A stretch of DNA of 64,000 nucleotides from Capsicum annuum (taxonomy: Eukaryota > Streptophyta > Magnoliopsida > Solanales > Solanaceae), in assembly GCF_002878395.1 (NCBI RefSeq), contig NC_061118.1, forward strand, positions 4,143,651 through 4,207,650. The letters are read 5' to 3'. Within the stretch, counting starts at the first letter, position 1, and the number at the start of each line of letters is the position of its first letter. This document shows, in pieces, positions 9,750-20,980 of the stretch. The position numbers and the translations under genes were made by a program. The notes beneath the pieces were generated by a model. The model did no database searches, had not been told where the DNA came from, and saw only the letters and a program-made list of their open reading frames with translations.

Positions 9750-12309
9750 TGTAATACCCCATACTTTTCCTAGCTAATTTCATCTCAAGAATGTCTAGTA
9801 TTAGCTCATAAATTGAATGATGTCTATTCCATGAGTAATTTTTAATATTTTTACTTTTTATCATGTGGTAAATTCAATAAGATTTCCATCGATATAAGAT
9901 TCACCCAAATTCAATAACCGAGTCAGAAGTTACGACTATTTCAAGTTCCCATTATAAAATAGCGCCATATTAGTCAGTGGCGCGCCGCGCCACAAAAGGA
10001 AATAGAATTTGGAAAATTCTAGTAGAGGTCCACGAATATGGCGTGTCACGCTTGGGCCCAAATTAAGAATTGTCCTTTTCCAGTGTTTTAGCGTGATTTT
10101 CTCCGCGTCGCGCCAAAGTTCCAGGTCACAAAAGAAGGGGCAATGCGATGGTTCCACATCATGCCATACCTCTATTTTCCAATTGTCAAATTCTAGTGAC
10201 ACGGTGCGATAGCATTGAGTTGCTCTAGGGGTTCAGTTCGGGAAAATTTTACTGAAATTAAATGATGCATCAAAGGTTAAAAGGGTCAACTTCTCACCCC
10301 TATTTAAGCCCTTTAACATGTGATTCAGCCACTTTTCACCCAAAATATACTAGTTTCTCTCAAGTTTCTCTCAAGAACAAGCTAGGGTTTTCATAGAATA
10401 TCTAATTTCAAGAAGGTTTCACCATCAGTCTTCACGAAATGACGAACTAAGGTATGCATAGTGTTCATTCATGGACTCCTTTCATCCATGAAGTCCAAAA
10501 ATCCCTTTTCTAAATTCAAGTTTATGGATTTTCTTATGAATTTCATGATTGGGCTGCTCTTGTTCATGTGGATAATGAGAAATTAAATTCTACTCCATGT
10601 TAGGTGATAAATTCTATGTGGGTTAAAATATTATAGATATAGATTCATACAAACCTATGACTAAACCCTTGAATGTTGAAATTAGAATTGAACCATGATG
10701 TTTAATTATTGTACAATGATGTTTACATGTACCATGCCTACAATATGCTTGATTAAATGCCTAGATGAAGGAAAAGTGCCTAACTAGCATGATACCATGA
10801 AATCCCCATGTATGTACAAGTTTTGACTATCACATGTTTTGATGAAATGCTTCTATAAATGTATTATGGATTATGATGTTAGCTATATGTTCAAGTAAGT
10901 TATGATGGGTCAGTTTTCCTTCCATCGAGTACTGGGGATACTCGTACCTGAAACATTAGTTGTATGCCTAGAGCCATGTCATGTTTTCACGATACTCTCA
11001 GTCAAGCTATAATCCTTAGACTTCAGACAGTCTTATGACTCATAAAATCTCCATGATCTCATGACCTCAGTCAGCTGTCAGATATTAGTAGTATTCCGTC
11101 AGAAAATGGAAATTCAAAAATTTAGCTCATGTTCAGTTCATTAAATCATGTTCAGTTTCCATTCAGATGGGAGTAGAAATTAGCACCGAGTGAACCCAAG
11201 GATGGGGACACACTCTATCAGATGAGGGTGCGATCTTTAGCAGTCATCCTAGTGTTCTAGAACTATGTAGCCAGCATAGGTTGAGACATCAACACTGTTG
11301 ATAAGGGTTGATGAGGTGGATAATCACTATCAGATAAGGGCCCCACCATTCTCTTATAGAGGACACTATCAGATAAGGGTCGCCCAAAGCTTGTCCTTAC
11401 TAGTGGCGTGATATTAACACCCTCCCAATTGGGGTTACAGATTGGACCCCAACTCAGCCATAATGGCGTATCAGGGGCATTTTGGTTAGATAAATACTTC
11501 CCATAGTTTCATGTTACAGAATTAGGAGTGTCAGATACAGTCAATCAGTCTCAGTAATAGAACTTAGATAGTTCTTTAAATTTTAGGACTGTCAGATACA
11601 AATATAGTATGAAACTCAGATAGTTCCATCAGATTTAGGACTTTCAGATACAGTAACTCATGTTATCAGTTATATTTAGATTTAGTAATTATGTAATCAC
11701 AGTATTAGTGTCAGTTGTTATGTCTCATATACGTATTCTCATACTCATGATAGTTAGTAAGTTATTATTATTATTATTGATGCATATGAACCCTATGCAT
11801 TCAGCCTACCTCATATGCATACCAGTACATTCAAAGTACTAACACATTTGCGCTATGGTGTCTTATACCATAGGTTCAGAGACACGAGCTCCAGAGCAAC
11901 AGTAGATTCCAGATATCCGTAGAAAGAGTTAGAATTAAGTCCTCATCTTTTGAGGAAATGATTATTTCCCTATTATCTCATTAATTAGTTTATTAGTGGA
12001 AGTTATTTAGGGATATATCCAATCAACTCCTTATTCAGATAGTTCAGTCAGTTAGAGGCTTTCTAGACTATCATGTTTCAGACTTCAGTATGTTCTATTT
12101 TATTTTAGGTATTTTATTACCCCACACAGATGTTATATCATTCAGATCACGTACAGTATTGAACCTTATAGCCTTTCAATTCATGTTTTCATATTATTAT
12201 GTCATATTATGTAGTGTATAGGTACAAATATCAGTCATGGGTTAGCTTGTGGTCCTTCGGGGTCATGAGCACCGTGTAACATTCTGGGTATAAGATTTGG
12301 GGTGTTATA
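9750..12309 (+). repeat. 5' LTR of element A
   Basis: It starts TGTAATACCCCATAC and ends GGGGTGTTATA; the expected terminal CA has become TA. A TATA-like TATTTAAG at about 10301-10308 lies upstream of the conserved AGCTAGGGTTTTCATAG leader (about 10380). Compared with the 3' LTR it carries an extra TTTCTCTCAAG copy near 10360. CpG-rich blocks occur at 9960-10210. Confidence 0.92.
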
Positions 12310-12312
12310 AAC

Positions 12313-12331
12313 TTAGTATCAGAGCCTAAGG
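12313..12331 (+). other. Primer binding site of element A
   Basis: TTAGTATCAGAGCCTAAGG follows the 5' LTR by a few bases. TATCAGAGCC is the core complementary to the initiator-methionine tRNA 3' end; the usual TGG has become TTA. Element B has the same site. Confidence 0.85.
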
Positions 12332-12533
12332 TTCAATAGAGTCCTAGGAATTCTGAAAGCTGTATCTAGTAGAGTCTTGTACATGGGTATGTTGCGCGCC
12401 ACATTTATGTGAAAAAGGCTATAAGATGTTTTAGGAACAGTTTCCCTTCTTTCGATATTCATGTTGTGCCAGTGAGAATAATCTCAAGTCAATCTCTCAG
12501 TCTAATTTGTTTCCCCCTTTTTTCTATAGAACA

Positions 12534-13480
12534 TGCCTCCTAAAAGAAGAAACAGAAATTAATCAGCCCCTCATCCTGAAGATCCTTTGGGCAATCATGT
12601 TTCTCATGCGGAGTTCAGGGCTGTATTCACTACTCTTGCTCAGTCAGTTGCCACTCAAAATGAATGGCCAACAGTCATTCCGGCCAAACCAGTGGCCAAT
12701 TCAGCCACAGCTAGGATTCGGGACTTCACCCGAATAAATCCTCTATCATTCTTCTGGTCTAAGGTAGATGAGCACCCACAGGAATTCATTGATATAGTTT
12801 AGAAGGTGACAGACATCATGGGGGTGACTACTGTTAAGAGTGATGAGCTAGCTGCATATCAGTAGTAGGATGTGGCTCATACTTGGTTTAAACACTGGAA
12901 GTTAGAAAGGTTAGATTATGCAGGTCTTATAGAGTAGGAGGAGTTTGTCACCGCATTCTTAGACAAATTCTTTCCCCAAGAGCTTAGGAAGGTTAAGGTA
13001 CTAGAATTCATCAACCTCAGGAAGGGTAATATGATGGTGAAAGAGTATTCTCTTAAGTTTACTCAAATAGCCAGTTATGCCCCTCATGTGGTTGCAGACA
13101 GCAGAGCCAAGATAAGTAAGTTCACTTCAGGGGTAAATAATATCATGGTAAATGAGTGAAGATCTGCTATGCTGAACAGTAACATGACTTTAGACAGGTT
13201 TATGACTAATGCTCAATAGATAGAGAAGAAGAAAATTAAGCAGAGGGAGAAGCAGAATAAGAAAGCAAAAATAGGTAGTTTCAACTTCGCTCAGCCTAAA
13301 TTAGAAGGAGGAAACCATTCCCAGTTTTGTCCTAAGTCATTAGTTCCAGCCCCTTATTCAGCCAGTGCTCCAGTTCCTAAGTTCAGGAAGGGTAATAGAG
13401 ATAGAGCGCTAGTCTCTAGGTCTCAGGGCAGTGTTAGCAATGACCAAACTAATCTTCTTTGTTAGACTTGTGGTAAGAAC
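12534..13480 (+). pseudogene. Element A gag, first copy of a tandem duplication
   Basis: It starts MPPKRRNRN, then a stop (TAA at about 12561). It continues in the same register through the capsid-like region (HVSHAEFRAVFTTLAQ, ARIRDFTRINPLSF, EHPQEFIDIV) to an FFPQELRKVKVLEF stretch near 12970. It ends at CQTCGKN-like sequence (damaged by a TAG) at about 13470. There the sequence jumps back to another copy of the capsid start rather than running on into the zinc knuckle. In gypsy elements gag forms the capsid. Several in-frame stops make this copy dead. Confidence 0.88.
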
Positions 13481-14520
13481 CTCAGCCCAAAGATCTTTTG
13501 GGCGATCATGTTTCTGATGCGGAGTTCAGGGACGCATTCACTACTCTTGCTCAGTTAGTTGACACTCAAAATGAATGGCCAACAATCATTCTAGCCAAAC
13601 CAGTGGACAATTTGACCACAGCTAGGATTCGGGAATTCACCCAAATGAATCCTCCATCCTTCCTTGGGTCTAAGGTAGATGAGGACCCACAGGAATTCAT
13701 TGATTTGGTTCAGAAGGTGACAGACATCATGGGGGTGACTAGTGTTTAGAGTGTTGAGCAAAATGCATATCAATTATAGGATGTGGATCATACTTGGTTC
13801 AAACAGTGGAAGTCAGAAAGGTCAGATTATGCAGGTCCTATAGAGTAGGAGGAGTTTGTCATCACATTCATAGACAGATTCTTTCCCCAAGAGCTTAGGA
13901 AGGCTAAGGTGCTAGAATTTATTAACCTCAGGTAGGGCAATATGATGGTGAAAGAGTATTCTCTTAAGTTTACTCAAATAGCCAGATATGCCCCTCATGT
14001 AGTTGCAGACAACAGAGCCAAGATGAGTAATTTTGCTTCAAGGGTAGATGATAGCATGGTAAATGAGTGCAGATCTACCATACTGAACAGTGACATAAAT
14101 TTAGCCAGTATTATGACTCATGCTTAGCAGATAGAGGAGAAGAAAATTAAGTAGGGGGAGAAGAAGAATAATAGAGCGAAAACAGGTAGTTTTAACTTCG
14201 CTCAGCCTAAATCAGAAGGAGAAAACCGTTTCCAGTTTTTTCCTAAGTCATCAGTTCCAGCTCCTTCTTCAGCCAGTGCTCCAGTTCCTAAGTTCAGGAA
14301 GGGTAACAGAGATAGAGCGCCAGGCTCTAGGTCTCAGGGCAGTGTTAGCAATGCTCGAACTAATCCCCTTTGTCAAACTTGTGGTAAGAACCACAAGGGT
14401 GCTTGCAGAGTTGGTAGTGATGTCTATTTTGGTTGTGGCAAGCCAGGCCACAGAATCAGAGACTACCCTCAGTCAGGTTATCAGAGTCATATCTACTCCT
14501 TAGTTTAGTCAGGTTACCTG
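13481..14520 (+). pseudogene. Element A gag, second copy with zinc knuckle
   Basis: It repeats the capsid region (HVSDAEFRDAFTTLAQ, ARIREFTQMNPPSFLGSKV, DEDPQEFIDLVQKV) 911 bases after the first copy. It then passes through to CQTCGKNHKGACR and FGCGKPGHRIRDY (about 14380-14465), the nucleocapsid zinc-binding region. Stops occur at about 13747, 13861 and 13934. This copy joins normally to the protease region, so it is the one in the ancestral position at its 3' end, while the first copy holds the ancestral 5' end. Confidence 0.88.
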
Positions 14521-14559
14521 AATCAGCAGGGTACCACCACCAGTGCTACTAGTAGGCAA

Positions 14560-15020
14560 CGCCCAAATTGTCTCTATGCTCTTCAGTCTCGACAGGATCA
14601 GGAAAATTCTCCTAATGTAGTTACTGGTACATTACAGATCTTTCATGTTTATGTTTATGCTTTGCTATATCCAAAAGCTTCTTTGTCTTTTATTACTCCC
14701 TATATAGCAGGCAATTTTGGAATCGGTCCCAAAATCCTAGAAGAGCCCTTTTCGGTCTCTACCCCAGTGGGTAAAATTATCATAGCCCGTTGGGTATACA
14801 GGAACTGCCCGGTTATGATATCTCAGAAAGTCACTTCAGTAGACTTAGTCAAATTAGAGATGACGATTTTGATGTCATTCTTGGTATGGATTGGATTTAT
14901 TCCTGCTATGCCACAGTCGATTCCAGAAATAGAATAGTCCAATTTCAGTTTCTGAATGAACCCATCCTAGAGTGGAAGGGTAGTGTATCCACTTTCAGAG
15001 GTCAGCTTATTTCCTAACTT
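14560..15020 (+). pseudogene. Element A aspartic protease region
   Basis: It follows gag with the family stretch QRPNCLYALQSRQDQENSP. The usual protease active site LLDPGA reads LLYPKA here (Tyr codon at 14668-14670), so the catalytic aspartate is lost. Downstream, EEPFSVSTPVGK, VYRNCPV and DVILGMDWI match the Tekay-type protease and linker. A frameshift lies between the two halves near 14790-14900. The enzyme would cut the gag-pol polyprotein; this copy cannot. Confidence 0.82.
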
Positions 15021-16020
15021 TGAGCAAGGAAATTGATATCTAAAGAGTGTGTATATCATCTTGTTCGAGTTAAGGACACTAGTTATAGAACTCCCAATCT
15101 TGAATCAGTCCCAGTAGTGAATGAATAGTCACATGTCTTTCCCGAAGATTTTCCAGGAACTCCTCCCGAAAGAAAAATAGACTTTGACATTGATCTTCTT
15201 CCAGATACTCATCTTATTTCTATGCCTCCATATAGAATGGCACCAGCAGAACTCAAAGAACTGAAAGAACAATTAAAGCATCTCTTAAATAAGGGATTCA
15301 TCAGGCCCAACATTTCCCTGCGGGGTGCTCCAGTATTATTTGTGCACAAGAAAGATGGTTTTCTTAGGATGTGTGTAGACTACCGTCAACTTAATAAGGT
15401 CACGATCAAGAACAAGTATCCTCTCCCAAAAATTGATGACTTGTTTAACCAACTTTAGAGAGCCGGTTATTTCTCTAAGATAGACCTCAGATCCGGCTAT
15501 CATCAGCTCAGAGTCAGAGAATGTAACATTTCAAAAATAGCTTCCGTACTCGGTATGATCATATCAAATTCTTAGTTATGTCCTTTGGTCTTACCAATGC
15601 CCCAAAAGCTTTTATATACTTGATGAACCGTGTGTTCAAGAAGTACTTGGACATGTTCATCATAGTCTTCATAGATGATATTCTAATCTATTCCTGTAGT
15701 GAGCATGATCATGCAGACCATCTCAAAATAGTACTTCAGACTCTCAGAGATCATCAGCTATTCGCCAAATTCAGTAAGTGCAAATTTTGGATAAGGTCAC
15801 TAGCATTCCTTGGTTATATCATTTCTGGTAATGGAATTAGAGTGGATTCTCAAAAGACCAAAACAGTAAGATATTGGCCTCGCCCTATATCTCCATCAAA
15901 TATCAGGAGTTTCTTGGGTTTGGATAGCTATTACAGATGGTTTGTTGAGGGATTTTCTTCTATTGCATCCCCTATGTCTAGATTGACTCTGAAGAAAGTC
16001 AAGTTTCAGTGGTCAGATCC
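15021..16020 (+). pseudogene. Element A reverse transcriptase
   Basis: The sequence shows [52 protein letters not shown] and then a TAG stop (15456-15458). KIDLRSGYHQLRV follows. A frame slip near 15541 leads to VMSFGLTNAPKAF and the catalytic FIDDILIYS (15668-15685). The thumb region ends SFLGLDSYYRWFVEGFSSIA. The FIDD box is intact although the frame is broken at least twice. Identification as gypsy reverse transcriptase is certain. Confidence 0.93.
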
Positions 16021-16029
16021 TTGCGAGAA

Positions 16030-16490
16030 GAATTTTTAGTAGTTGAAGACTCGACTCACCTCATCTCTAGTCTTAGCTCTCCTAGATGGTTCAATGGGTT
16101 TGTAGTATATTATGATGCATCCAAAGTGGGTCTAGGTTGTGTCCTCATGCAGCATGGTAAGGTCATTGTCTACGCCTCCAGACAGCTTAAACCCCATGAG
16201 AGGAGTTATCCTACTCATGATCTTGAGTTAGCAGTCGTAGTCTTTGCCTTGAAGATTTGAAGGCATTATCTGTACGGAGTTCATGTAGATGTCTTCACAG
16301 ATTATAAGAGTCTTCAGTATGTCTTTTCTCAGAAAGACCTCAATCTTCATCAGAGAAGGTGGTTAGAGCTCTTAAAATATTATGACATGAGTATCCTCTA
16401 TCACCCGGGCAAGGCCAATGTAGTGGCCGATGCTCTCAGTAGACTGTCTATAGGTAGTGTTGCTCATGTGGATGACACTAAGAAAAAGTT
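16030..16490 (+). pseudogene. Element A RNase H
   Basis: [41 protein letters not shown] and, after a TGA stop at 16258-16260, [19 protein letters not shown] match the gypsy RNase H. The domain ends [16 protein letters not shown]. The stop splits it. It follows the reverse transcriptase directly, as expected. Confidence 0.9.
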
Positions 16491-16689
16491 AGCTTAGGAA
16501 GTACATCAGCTTACCAGACTAGGCATTCGCTTAGTCGATATAGATGAGGGTGATATATGGGTTCAGAGTAGTTCAGAATCATCTCTAGTTTCCAAGGTAA
16601 AAGAAAAGCAAGATAGAGATCCCAGCCTTGTCAAGTTGAAAGAGTCATGTCAAAATTAGAAAATAGAGGTTTTCTTCTAAGGGAGAGAT

Positions 16690-17560
16690 AGTGTTCTTCG
16701 TTGTCAGGGTCGTCTTTGTGTTCTAGGTGTAGATGACTTAAGGAAATGAATTCTTATAGAAGCACATGGTGCACGCTACTCTATTCGTCTAGGGGACACA
16801 AAGATGTACCGTGACTTGTGGGAAATCTATTAGTGGAGTGGGATGAAGAGAGACATTACAGAGTTTGTGGATAAGTGCTCGACATGTCAGCAGGTTAAGA
16901 TAAAGCATCAAAAGCCTAGTGGTTCTATGTAGGAGTTTAGTATTCCTACTTGGAAGTGGGAAGTTGTGATCATAGACTTCGTGATGGGTTTGCCTCGAAC
17001 TCGTCATCAATATGATTCAGTATGGGTCATTGTAGACAGAATGACCAAATTAGCTCATTTCCTTCTAGTTCATACCTCTTATTCAGCCGAGGATTATGCC
17101 AAACTCTATATCTGGGAGTTGGTCAGATTGCATGGTGTTCCACTATCTATTATCTTAGACAGAGGTACTCAGTTCACCTCTCATTTCTGGAAAGCATTCC
17201 AAAAAGGTCTGGTACCCAAGTTCATCTTAGTACAACTTTTCATCCTCAGATAGATGATCAAGCAGAAAGAACCATTCAGACGTTAGAAGATATGCTAAGG
17301 GTGTGTGCAATTCATTTCAAGGAAAGTTGGGATGACCACCTACCTTTGATTAAGTTTTTATACAACAACAACTATCATTCCAGTACTCAGATAGCTCCAT
17401 TCAAAGGTCTTTATGATAGGAGATGTAGATCTCTAATTGGTTGGTTCGAAGTTGGTGAGGCCTCAGTCATAGGTCTGACTTGGTATTCGACATGTTAGAG
17501 AAAGTTTAGTTGATTAGAGAACGACTTTGGGCTGCTCAGAGCTGACAAAAGTCTTATGCA
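16690..17560 (+). pseudogene. Element A integrase
   Basis: The zinc-binding N-terminus is damaged (ARYSIRLGDTKMYRDLW, where the family usually has HPG), but CSTCQQVK is kept (about 16876-16900). Core residues are visible as IIDFVMG, IILDRGTQF and, after a frameshift near 17200, IDDQAERTIQTLEDMLR, so all three catalytic acidic positions are represented. Stops occur near 16831, 16929 and 17496. The enzyme would insert the element's cDNA; this copy is broken. Confidence 0.9.
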
Positions 17561-17623
17561 GATGTTCATAGAAAAGATCTCAAGTTTGAGATTGGTGACT
17601 CTGTCTACCTAAACATCTCTCCC

Positions 17624-18030
17624 ATGAAAGGAGTGGAGCATTTCGATAATAAAGGGAAACTCAGTCCTCGATATATTGGTCCCTTCAAGATTCTCAGTCG
17701 ATTCAGCAAGGTAGCTTATAAGCTTGAATTTCCTTCAGATCTAGTCGCAGTTCATCCAGTATTTCATGTCTCTTTGCTCAAGAAGTGCATAAGTGACCCA
17801 TCAGTTGTAGTTCCTATTCAGAGCATTGATGTTCAGAACACTCTCTCTTATGAAGAGATTCCAGTCAAAATCTTAGACTATCAGACTTATAGATTGGGAA
17901 TAAAGAAGTACCTCTAGTTAAGGTTCTTTGGAGAAATTAGTTTGTCGAGGGAGCTACTTAGGAAGCAGAGGCAGACATGTGCCCCAAGTATCCTCACCTC
18001 TTCTTCGCTAACTCAAATCAAGCTCATGGT
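17624..18030 (+). pseudogene. Element A integrase C-terminus and chromodomain-like tail
   Basis: The frame shows SPRYIGPFKILSRFSKVAYKLEF and AVHPVFHVSLLKKC, then SYEEIPVKILDYQTYRL. A frameshift and stops follow, then VKVLWRN and EAEADM with YPHLF near 17985-18003. This arrangement is the C-terminal end of Tekay/Del chromoviral integrase with its chromodomain, thought to steer insertion into heterochromatin. It supports the clade assignment. Confidence 0.85.
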
Positions 18031-18409
18031 AACAGTTCTCTGTAAGCTTACTCAGCTTCATGTTTGGTGTTCATCATAAACTTGGTATGCAGCTTTATGC
18101 TCATGTTCCCATTAGAAACTTGGTGTCAAGAACCATTGCATATTCATTCATGCACGTACGTATCATTACAGTTATGTAATTATACATCAGACATGCATTC
18201 TCATTATGAGAAACTTAGTTCTTCAGAACACTCAGTCATGCATTTATGAATTAGTTACATATGCTTCAGATATGCATGTTCAGTATTATATGTTTAGTTC
18301 ATCAGCCGTGTTAGTCATGAGATCATGTTCTAGCTATTCATGTTTATCATGTACGCTAGTTGTCTTTTCTCCCCCTCTCAGTCCATCTTATTCGAGGAAG
18401 AATGATCTC
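18031..18409 (+). other. Element A 3' untranslated region
   Basis: Non-coding DNA between pol and the polypurine tract, rich in TCAGT, CATGC and TTCAG motifs. A related, longer region precedes the 3' LTR of element B. Confidence 0.6.
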
Positions 18410-18422
18410 AAGGAGGAGATAT
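18410..18422 (+). other. Polypurine tract of element A
   Basis: AAGGAGGAGATAT lies directly before the 3' LTR. Element B has AAGGGGAAGATAT at the same place. Confidence 0.85.
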
Positions 18423-20975
18423 TGTAATACCTCATACTTTTCCTAGCTAATTTCATCTCAAGAATATCTAATATTAACTTCTAAATTGAATGATGGTTAT
18501 TTCATGAGGAATAACCAAGATTTTCACTTTTTGTCATGTGGGAAATTCAATAAGCTTTCCATTGATATATGATTCACCCAAATCCGATAACCAGGTCAGA
18601 AGTTACGACTATTTCAAGTTCCTATCGTAAAAAAGTGCCATATTAGTCAGTGGTGTGCTTCTCCACAAGAGGAAAATGGCATTTGGCAAATTCCAGTAGG
18701 GGTCCGTGATTATGGCGCATCACGCTAGAGCCTAAATTTTGAATTATCCTTTTACAGTGTCTTAGCACAATTTCCTCCGCGTCACACCAAAGTTCCAGGA
18801 CACAAAAGAAGGGGAAACGTGATGGATCCGCGTCGCGCCATCCCTCATTTTTCCAATTATTAAATTCCACTGACATGATGCGATAGTGCCACATCACGAT
18901 AGGGTTTCAGTTTGGGAAAATTTTATTGAAATTAAATGACGCATCTAGGGTTAAAAGGGTCCACTTCCCACCCCTATTTAAGCCCTTTAACATGTGATTC
19001 AACCACTTTTTACCTAAAATATACTAGTTTCTCTCAAGAACAAGCTAGGGTTTTCATAGAAGATCTAATTTCAAGAAGGTTTCACCGTTAATCTTCTCAA
19101 AATTACGAATTAAGGTATGCATAGTGTTCATTCATGGACTCCTTTCATCTTTGAAGCCCAAGAATCCCTTTTCTAAATTCAAGTTTATGGATTTTCTTAT
19201 GAATTTCATGATTGGGCTTCTCTTGTTCATGTGGATAATGAGAAATTAAATTCTACTCCATGTTGGGTGATAAATTCTATGTGGGTTAAATTATTATAGA
19301 TATAGATTCATGCAAACCTATGACTAAACCCTTGAATGATGAAATTAGAATTAAACCATGATGTTTAATTATTGTACAATGATGTTTACATGTACCATGC
19401 CTACAATATGTTTGATTAAATGCCTAGATGAAGGAAAAATGCCTAACTTGCATGATACCGTGAAATCCCCATGTATGTACAAGTTATGCCTATCAAATGT
19501 TTTGATGAAATGCTTCTATAAATGTATTATGGATTATGATGTTAGCTATATGTCCAAGTAAGTTATGATGGGTCAGTTTTCCTTCCATCGAGTACTGGGG
19601 ATACTCGTACCTGAAACACTAGCTGTATGCCTAGAGCCATGTCATGTTTTCACGATACTCTCAGTCAAGCTATGATCCTTAGACTTCAGACAGTCTTATA
19701 ACTCATAAAATCTCCATGATCTCATGACCTCAGTCAGCGGTCAGATATTAGTAGTATTCCATCAGAAAATGGAAATTCAAAAATTTAGCTCATGTTCAGT
19801 TCAGTAAATCATGTTCAGTGTCCATTCAGATGGGAGTAGAAATTAGCACCAAGTGAACCCAAGGATGGGAACACACTCTATCAGATGAGGGTGTGATCTT
19901 TAGCAGTTATCCTAGTGTTCCAGAACTATGTAGCCAGCATAGGTTGAGACATTAACACTGTCGATGAGGGTTGATGATGTGGATAAGCACTATCAGATAA
20001 GGGACCCACCATTCTTGTATAGGGAACGCTATCAGATAAAGGTCGCCCACAGCTTGTCTTTACCGGTGGTATAGTATTGACACCCTTCCAATTAGGGTTA
20101 CAGATTAGACCCTAACTCAACCATAATGGCGTATTAGGGGCATGTATGTTAGATAACTACTTTCCACAGTTTCATGTTACAGAATCATGACTATCAGATA
20201 CAGTCAATCAGTCTCAGTAATAGAACTCAGATAGTTCTTCAGATTTTAGGACTGTTAGATACAGTCAACTCAGATACAGTACGAAACTCAGATAGTTCCA
20301 TCAGATTCAGAACTGTTAGATACAGTCACTCATGTTATTAGTTATATTCAGATTCAATAATCATGTTATCACAGTATTAGTGTCAGTTTTTATGTCTTAT
20401 GCATGTATTCTCACGCTCATGATAGCTAGTCAGTTATTATTATTGTTTATGCATATGAACCCCATGCATTCAGCCTACCTTACATGCATACCAGTACATT
20501 CAAAGTACTGACGTATTTGTGCTATGGAGTCTTATACCATAGGTTTAAAGACACAAGCTCCAGAGCAACAATAGATTCTAGATATCTGTAGACAGAGTTA
20601 GAAGCGAGTCCTCATCTTTCAAGGACATGATTATTTCCCTATTATCTCATTAATCAGTTTATTAGTTGGAGTTAGTTGGGGATATATCCTATCAACTCTT
20701 TACTCAGATAGGTCACTCAGTTAGAGGCTTTCTAGACTATCATGTTTCAGAATTCAGTATGTTCAGTTTAGTTTTGGGTATTTTATTACCTCACACAGAT
20801 GTATTGTTCAGATCACGTTCAGTATTGAACCTTATGGCTTTTCAGTTTATGTTTCTGCATTATTATGTCATATTATGTAGTGTACAGGTACAAATATTAG
20901 TCATGGATTAGCTTATGGTCCTTTGGGGTTATGAGCACCGTGTATCATTCTGGGTATAAGATTTTGGGTGCTACA
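18423..20975 (+). repeat. 3' LTR of element A
   Basis: It starts TGTAATACCTCATAC and ends GGGTGCTACA. It is closely similar to 9750-12309 throughout, with scattered substitutions and small indels, so the insertion is not recent. The TATA-like TATTTAAG recurs near 18977. Confidence 0.92.
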
Positions 20976-20980
20976 CTATT
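20976..20980. repeat. Target-site duplication CTATT (right) of element A
   Basis: Identical to 9745-9749. Confidence 0.88.

Larger units (their letters stand above)
9750..20975 (+). mobile_element. Element A: full-length Ty3-gypsy retrotransposon (Tekay/Del-like chromovirus), degenerate
   Basis: Two LTRs of about 2.55 kb (9750-12309 and 18423-20975) bracket an internal region with a tRNA-Met-type primer site and a polypurine tract. The reading order is gag (duplicated), protease, reverse transcriptase, RNase H, integrase and chromodomain-like tail. CTATT is duplicated at 9745-9749 and 20976-20980. The order and the VFHVSLLKKC and VKVLW signatures point to the Tekay/Del chromovirus clade. Many stops and several frameshifts show it cannot move on its own. 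It sits inside a solo LTR that sits inside LINE-1. Confidence 0.93.
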
